Positions 59,700 through 64,000 of a stretch of 64,000 nt of DNA are shown here, piece after piece. The translations under genes and the position numbers were made by a program. A model generated the notes under the pieces. It was not told where the DNA came from, searched no databases, and saw only the letters and a list, made by a program, of their open reading frames with translations. Location: NCBI RefSeq assembly GCF_015751905.1, contig NZ_JADOUF010000001.1, forward strand, positions 3,720,001 to 3,784,000, in the 5' to 3' direction. The stretch comes from Longispora fulva. GTDB taxonomy: Bacteria > Actinomycetota > Actinomycetes > Mycobacteriales > Micromonosporaceae. Numbering within the stretch: the stretch's first letter is position 1; each line of letters opens with the position of its first letter.

Positions 59700-61178
59700 A
59701 TGGATCATGATGGTGCGATGTTGCCCCTGACCGAGATCGCGTTGCTCGCCGCGGCGATGCTCCTCGTCGTCGCCCTGCGCCGGCACTGGCGGTTCACCGG
59801 CCCCCTGCGCTCCGCCGCCCGGTGGCTGTGGGCCTGGGCCTCGGCCAACCCCGCGTCGGCCGTGCTGTGGTGCCTCGTGGTCCTGCACGCCGTCATGGTC
59901 GCGGAGCTGCCGTCCGCGCTGCGCGACGAGGTGCTCCGGGTGCACAGCACCAACCCGCAGCAGCTGGGCAGCCACCCCGTCAGCGCGCTGCTCACCTCCG
60001 CGCTGTGGGTCGAGCCGTCCGACGTCCCGTTCATCACCCTGCTGACGCTGCTGGTGCTCGCGCCGGCCGAGCGGTGGCTGGGCGGTTGGCGGGCGGTGGG
60101 GGTGTTCTTCGCCGGGCACGTCATCGCGTCCCGGCTGATCGCGCCGAGCCTGCTGGGGGACCCGGAACTGCGGCACGTGGTCGACGTCGGGATCAGCTAC
60201 GGCGGACTGTGCCTCGCGGCGCTGCTCACGTACCGGATCAGGTCGTGGACCTGGCGGATCTCGGCCATGATCACTCTGCCGACCCTGGTGGGGCTGAGCG
60301 GCGGGCTGTTCGACTGGTGGACCAACGACGGTCACCTGGTCGCGGTGTTCCTCGGGTTCTCGCTGTGGCCGGTGACCCAGGCGACGAGCGTGCGGGCCCG
60401 GTTCTCCGGCCCGTGGATCCAGCCGCCCGGCTACGCGGACCTGCCCCTGCCCCGGGTGACCCCGAGGTTCCGCCGGCTGGCGCTGGTGGCCCTGTTCGTG
60501 CTGGCGGCGGTGGTCTACGCGTGGCGGCCCGGCTCGTCGGTCACCACCGGGATCCGCGACTACCAGGTGCCGGCCGAGAGGGTCACGGCGCTGCGGGTAC
60601 TCGCCTCGGGCGGCGGGATCACCGTGGTGGCCGGCGCGCCGGGGGTGATCCGGGTGACCGAGACGCTGCGGCACGACCGGGCCCGGCCCTACACCTCGCA
60701 CGCGACGAACGCCGCCGGCGAGCTGGTCCTCGAGTCTGGCGGGTGCGGGTTCTCGATCATCGCGTGGTTCGACCGGGAGAAGTGCACCGTGAACTACCGG
60801 GTGGAGGTGCCGGCGGCGCTCCCCGTGCGCCTGGAGAGCAACGGCGGCAAGGTCTCCCTCGACGGCCTGGCCGGCGCGGTCGAGGTGCACGCGGACGGCG
60901 GCGCCGTGCGGGCCGCGAACCTGCGCTCGACGACGTTCTCGGCGCACGCCGACGGCGGCAAACTCGACGTGGGGTTCTCCGGCGTGCCGGACCTGGTCGA
61001 CCTCTCGGGCGACGGCGGGTCGGTGACGGTGCGCCTGCCCGACGCCGCGTACGCCGTGGACGCCGGGACCGAGGCCGACGGCACCCGGGCGGACGTGAGC
61101 GTACGGGTCGACCCGGCGTCCCCGCACCGGATCAGGGCGCACTCGTCCGGCAGCCGGGTGACGGTGGCCTACTTGTAG
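59700..61178 (+). CDS. Rhomboid-like membrane domain fused to a DUF4097-type beta-repeat domain
   Basis: A 492-aa protein. Residues 1-250 hold about six membrane helices with VVDVGISYGGLCLAALL, whose Ser matches the GxS of rhomboid-like proteins, and FFAGHVIASRLI with a possible helix His. After a further helix (about 258-278), residues 290-492 form a beta-helix-like DUF4097 region with repeats such as LESNGGKVSLDGLAGAVEVHADGG, expected outside the cell. Catalysis by the rhomboid part is uncertain because the Ser-His pairing is not proven. An ATG at 59718 is an alternative start. The stop lies 10 nt inside the convergent sigma-CAP gene. Confidence 0.75.
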   Translation: MDHDGAMLPLTEIALLAAAMLLVVALRRHWRFTGPLRSAARWLWAWASANPASAVLWCLVVLHAVMVAELPSALRDEVLRVHSTNPQQLGSHPVSALLTSALWVEPSDVPFITLLTLLVLAPAERWLGGWRAVGVFFAGHVIASRLIAPSLLGDPELRHVVDVGISYGGLCLAALLTYRIRSWTWRISAMITLPTLVGLSGGLFDWWTNDGHLVAVFLGFSLWPVTQATSVRARFSGPWIQPPGYADLPLPRVTPRFRRLALVALFVLAAVVYAWRPGSSVTTGIRDYQVPAERVTALRVLASGGGITVVAGAPGVIRVTETLRHDRARPYTSHATNAAGELVLESGGCGFSIIAWFDREKCTVNYRVEVPAALPVRLESNGGKVSLDGLAGAVEVHADGGAVRAANLRSTTFSAHADGGKLDVGFSGVPDLVDLSGDGGSVTVRLPDAAYAVDAGTEADGTRADVSVRVDPASPHRIRAHSSGSRVTVAYL

Positions 61179-62596
61179 CCGAACATCTGCGTCCAGTAGT
61201 ACCGGTAGGAGCCGCCGGTGGCGCGGCCCACGCCCATCGCGCGCGACGAGCAGTTGAGGATGTTGGCCCGGTGGCCGGCGGAGTTCATCCACTGGTTCAT
61301 CGTCGCCTCGGCCGTGGCGTTGCCTGCGGCGATGTTCTCCGCCGACGGGTCGTTGTAGCCGGCCGCCTTGGCCCGGTCCCAGGGGCTGACGCCCTCGGGG
61401 GTGTTGTGATCGAAGTAGTCGCGCTTGGCCATGTCTGCGCTGTGGTCGTAGGCGGCCTGGCCGAGTTTGAGGTCGTAGTGCACCGGCTGGCAGCCGGCCT
61501 CGGCCCGGCGCTGGTTGACCAGTACCAGGATCTGGTTCTCCAGGTCGCCGACCCCGGCCGGTTTCGGCGAGGCGGTCGGCTTGGCCTTGGTGGGGCTCGG
61601 CGTGGGGCTGGGCGTCGGGGTCGGCGAGGGGGTCGGCGACGGGATGGTGTCCATCCGCGCCTCCTGGACCGGCGGCGGGATGGCCGGGGCCTCGGCGTCC
61701 GCACCGGACACGCCGGGGCGCAGGGCGTAGACCACGCCGCCGCCGAGGGCGAGCAGGACGGCGATGGCCGTGACCGTGCCGACCAGGCCGTTGCGGCTCG
61801 GGTTGACGTGCCGGGGGGCCGCGCCCTCCTCGAGAGGGGTCCGGGCAGCGACGGGTACCGGGCGGGGGCCGGACAGGGCCGCGTCGGCCGCCGCGTACAG
61901 GGCGACGAGGAGGGCGGACGCGCCGACCCGGGCGCCGAGTCCCCGGCAGGCCGGGCAGCGCCGGATGTGGTGGTCCACGCTGGAGCGCTGCCGGGCGGAG
62001 AGCCGGGGGCGACGTTCCACCAGGGCGTCGAGGCCGTCGCACCGGCCGTGCTGGCGGGCGACGAGCAGGGTGCGCACGGCGTTGCCGAGCGCCGAGCGGG
62101 TCCGGTGCACGAGGACGGAGGCGTGCGCCCGGCCGACGCCGAGCACCTGGCCGATCTCGGCGCTGGACAGCTCCCAGCGCACCGACAGCTCCAGGACGGC
62201 GCGCTGGCGGGGCTCCAGGCCCTGGGCCGCGGTCCACACCAGGGCCGCGGCCTCGCGCTGTTCGGCGACGGTGTCCGGGTTCACGCCGGGGGCGTTGTCG
62301 GCGATGTCGGGCACGTCGGCGACCGGGGTCGCGGCGGTGTGCCGGAACTGCTCCATCGCGCGCCGGTAGGCGATGCCGAACAGCCAGGACTTCACGGCGG
62401 CCGGGTCGCGGAGGGCGTCGAGGTCGCGCCAGCCGACGAGGAAGCAGTCCTGCACCACGTCCTCGGCGAGATGCCGGTCACCGGTCAGTCGCGTGACGAA
62501 GCCTCGCAACTCCGGAGAGTGACGGGCATACAGTTCGCCAAACGCGTCGCGGTCCCCGAAGGACGCGGCGGTGGCCAGTGACGCGTCGCTCTGCAT
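61169..62596 (-). CDS. ECF sigma factor fused to zinc finger, membrane helix and extracellular CAP domain
   Basis: A 475-aa single reading frame. Sigma2 (about 15-85): DAFGELYARHSPELRGFV and LAEDVVQDCFLVGWRDL. Sigma4 (about 118-175): LEPRQRAVLELSVRWELSSAEIGQVLGV. Zinc-finger anti-sigma-like element: C186, H210, C214, C217 (HIRRCPAC). Membrane helix about 270-291, Pro/Thr-rich linker 318-345, and CAP/SCP domain 350-475 with DYFDHNTPEG, SAENIAAGNA and WMNSAGHRANIL. The layout means a membrane-tethered sigma factor with an external sensor or effector; release would need proteolysis. GGGAGG precedes the ATG. ECF groups with fused anti-sigma and external domains are known in Actinobacteria; a CAP tail is unusual. 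Confidence 0.93.
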   Translation of the reverse strand: MQSDASLATAASFGDRDAFGELYARHSPELRGFVTRLTGDRHLAEDVVQDCFLVGWRDLDALRDPAAVKSWLFGIAYRRAMEQFRHTAATPVADVPDIADNAPGVNPDTVAEQREAAALVWTAAQGLEPRQRAVLELSVRWELSSAEIGQVLGVGRAHASVLVHRTRSALGNAVRTLLVARQHGRCDGLDALVERRPRLSARQRSSVDHHIRRCPACRGLGARVGASALLVALYAAADAALSGPRPVPVAARTPLEEGAAPRHVNPSRNGLVGTVTAIAVLLALGGGVVYALRPGVSGADAEAPAIPPPVQEARMDTIPSPTPSPTPTPSPTPSPTKAKPTASPKPAGVGDLENQILVLVNQRRAEAGCQPVHYDLKLGQAAYDHSADMAKRDYFDHNTPEGVSPWDRAKAAGYNDPSAENIAAGNATAEATMNQWMNSAGHRANILNCSSRAMGVGRATGGSYRYYWTQMFGYK

Positions 62597-62727
62597 CTGG
62601 ATACCTCCCGGCTCGTACGGTCGTCGACACTACGTCGTGTGACGGCCCCGGGGATTACGCCCAGTGCGCCAACTTTCTTCGGTACCCGTCTGGTCCCGGA
62701 TTTTCCGGTGGGGCAAATCATGACCTT

Positions 62728-63456
62728 TCAGATGACTGTGACGAAGAAGTACACCGGACGGTAGCTCGCGAAGAACGACCTGCCCGACTCGTCGACCATC
62801 TTCCAGCCCGACCAGAACGTGCCCGGCGTCGACGGGGCCAGCACCGGCACGCTGATCATCACCCGGTCGCCCGGGTCGGTGTCCCCGATCGGCACCCGGG
62901 CGGGCACCAGGCCGCCGGGGGCGTGCTGGGCCTGCAGGTACCGGTTGCGCCAGGCGACCGAGCCGGCGTTCTCCAGGGACCACACCTTGACGAACCGCGA
63001 GTTCGCCCGGACCCGGCTGCCGTCGGGGATCGTCACGTCGCCCAGGAAGTCGCTGGCGTCCCCGGCGATCAGCGGGCCCGGGGCGTCCCCGGGCGTCGCG
63101 CCCGCCCGCCCGAGGGACACGGCGATCGTGGCGGTGACCCCGCCGACCGCCAGGGACACCGAGCCCTCCAGGAGCCGGCGCAACAGGCCGGTCGAACCGG
63201 TCTCCGGCGGCCCGGTCCGGGCCCGCTCCCACATCGCCCGCCACTCCGGCTCGTCCCCGCCGCACACCCGGACGAACTCCCGGGTCGTCTCCCACGACGG
63301 GAACCGGGACCCGCTCACCGCCTCGAACAAGGTGGTGTGCGAGATCCGGCCGGACCGCCCGGCCATCGCGCGGAACGACGGGTTGCCCGCCGCGCTGCGC
63401 AGCTCCCGCAACTTCGCCGCCCACCGCGCGACGTCCCCGGTCGACTGCCTGTCCAT
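62728..63456 (-). CDS. HTH-domain protein with membrane helix and NBR1-Ig-like domain
   Basis: A 242-aa protein. Residues 10-80 are an XRE-like helix-turn-helix: WAAKLRELRSAAGNPSFRAMAGRSG, SHTTLFEAVSGSRFPSW. About 95-115 is a membrane helix, and 135-242 an Ig-like fold with FVKVWSLENAGSVAWRNRYL, TPGTFWSGWKMVDESG, as in NBR1/central Ig domains. So a DNA-binding domain inside is linked to a beta-sandwich outside. The ATG at 63456 is preferred because GAGG lies 5 nt upstream; a GTG at 63462 lacks that. Upstream tandem repeats may be its own binding site. Function unknown. Confidence 0.82.
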   Translation of the reverse strand: MDRQSTGDVARWAAKLRELRSAAGNPSFRAMAGRSGRISHTTLFEAVSGSRFPSWETTREFVRVCGGDEPEWRAMWERARTGPPETGSTGLLRRLLEGSVSLAVGGVTATIAVSLGRAGATPGDAPGPLIAGDASDFLGDVTIPDGSRVRANSRFVKVWSLENAGSVAWRNRYLQAQHAPGGLVPARVPIGDTDPGDRVMISVPVLAPSTPGTFWSGWKMVDESGRSFFASYRPVYFFVTVI

Positions 63457-63472
63457 GCGCACCTCGCACAGT

Positions 63473-63500
63473 TGTCAGAACGTGTCAGAACCTGTCGAAC
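63473..63500. repeat. Three tandem 10-bp repeats
   Basis: TGTCAGAAC at 63473-63481 and 63483-63491, then TGTCGAAC at 63493-63500: exact 10-bp phasing puts all three on one face of the helix. They lie 17 bp upstream of the HTH-NBR1-Ig start and within the promoter region shared with the secreted gene at 63592. They look like a multimeric regulator site. Confidence 0.6.
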
Positions 63501-63591
63501 ATGCCCCCACCCGGCCATCGTGATTGGACCATGGTCGACTCGGCGCGAACAGCCGTGCGGCCTGCCAATTTCTCTGTCAGGAGGCGGTTTC

Positions 63592-64000
63592 ATGCACCGG
63601 AGACTCACCGTGGGACTGTTGGCTGTGGCGTGCACGGCGGCGGGTCTGGCGTTCACGGCCAGCCCCGCGTCGGCGGCGGCCACGTATCCCGTGAAGACCA
63701 CACTGGACGGTCGGACCGTCAAGGATCCCGAGGTGCCGGTCGGCAGACAGCGGGTCGCCGACAAGTACCCGGAGGGCAGCTCGGTCACCATCGTCTGTCA
63801 GGACGACGGGCCCAGCTACGGCGGCAGCACCCTGTGGGACCTGACCACCGACGGACTGTACGTGCCCGACGCCTACGTCAAGACCGGCTCGTCCGGCCGG
63901 GTGATGGGGGCGTGCTCGATCCCGCAGTCCTTCCCCGCCAAGGTCACCCTCAACGGCCGGCGGAACAAGGGCGACGCGGCCACCGCGCCCGGCTCCGTCG
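63592..64000 (+). CDS. Secreted protein with SH3-like N-terminal domain (partial)
   Basis: An open frame running off the right edge (136 codons visible). MHRRLTVGLLAVACTAAGLAFTASPASA is a signal peptide, cleaved near residue 29. The mature part has YPVKTTLDGRTVKDPEV, SSVTIVCQDDGPSYGGSTLWDLTTDGLYVPDAYVKTG, like a bacterial SH3 domain, then NGRRNKGDAATAPGS where a catalytic or cell-wall domain may begin. AGGAGG precedes the ATG by 7 nt. In actinomycetes such SH3-like segments often precede peptidase or lysozyme domains; this cannot be checked here. Confidence 0.8.
   Translation, partial: MHRRLTVGLLAVACTAAGLAFTASPASAAATYPVKTTLDGRTVKDPEVPVGRQRVADKYPEGSSVTIVCQDDGPSYGGSTLWDLTTDGLYVPDAYVKTGSSGRVMGACSIPQSFPAKVTLNGRRNKGDAATAPGSV

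Noticed and set aside
58410-62237. A continuous open frame of about 1275 codons on the minus strand
   Set aside because: Only the last 400 codons look like a protein (the PucR-type regulator). The upstream part is antisense to, or in another frame of, the rhomboid-like and sigma-CAP genes, and reads as Arg/Gly/Pro-rich shadow sequence.

Overview
The window is chromosomal DNA of a very GC-rich actinomycete. The evidence is third-codon-position GC saturation, many GTG starts and ATGA/GTGA stop-start overlaps, an RbpA gene, an actinobacterial Ppm/Lnt/FxsA neighbourhood, LAL and ECF42-type regulators and a PadR-controlled oxygenase. The mixture fits Micromonosporaceae or a close relative, but no rRNA or species-level marker is present, so that placement is an inference. 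I see no tRNA, rRNA, CRISPR array, insertion sequence or prophage. The region reads as ordinary, regulator-rich chromosome.

Layout. 0-2.2 kb: end of an operon with an ABC exporter, a membrane-anchored CxxC thioredoxin-like protein and a MauE/DoxX-like protein, a set often found beside peptide natural-product loci; then an HD-domain protein. 2.2-5.4 kb: a large polytopic membrane protein and a secreted GH26-type glycosidase. 5.4-11 kb: a translationally coupled HAD phosphatase/oxidoreductase/metallo-hydrolase operon, a NarL-type two-component pair and a membrane protein. 11-18.6 kb: an unusual Cys-rich YidD, a 2'-5' RNA ligase-like protein, an epimerase, a DEDDh exonuclease, a zinc-finger coiled-coil protein, a membrane protein and a POT peptide transporter. 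18.8-22.4 kb: rbpA behind a sigma-R-like promoter, a 42-codon gene with its own promoter, Shine-Dalgarno and terminator, then fxsA, ppm and lnt (lipoprotein and glycolipid assembly). 22.9-24.4 kb: a YCII/DGPF protein convergent with an ECF42-type sigma factor. 24.5-30.8 kb: a LAL regulator with a defective P-loop divergent from a GH16-GH64 beta-1,3-glucanase pair, with two identical LacI-type palindromes.

32.1-40.1 kb is the clearest pathway: kamA divergent from a tightly overlapping kdd-amidohydrolase-kamD-kamE-kal-mutL operon. It encodes L-lysine breakdown through beta-lysine and 3,5-diaminohexanoate towards crotonyl-CoA. The keto-cleavage enzyme Kce is not in the window. 40.1-52.5 kb holds a secreted CE4 deacetylase, a SpoIIE-type phosphatase, a PadR-FAD monooxygenase unit behind a leaderless promoter with an operator, a thioesterase, a secretory lipase divergent from a methyltransferase across a 26-bp perfect palindrome, an Lrp regulator divergent from an O-methyltransferase, an orphan response regulator lacking its phosphorylation Asp, an acyl-CoA dehydrogenase, and a HipA-like kinase/DUF3037 pair.

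52.6-64 kb holds a GH1 beta-glucosidase group, a YedK/HMCES DNA-protein crosslink protein, an RtcB RNA ligase, a PucR-type regulator and a rhomboid-like/DUF4097 protein. It ends with a sigma factor fused to a zinc finger, a membrane helix and an extracellular CAP domain, an HTH-TM-NBR1-Ig protein with three tandem 10-bp repeats upstream, and the start of a secreted protein. The most novel-looking items are the sigma-CAP fusion, the HTH-NBR1-Ig protein with its repeats, the 42-aa gene, and the operator architectures.
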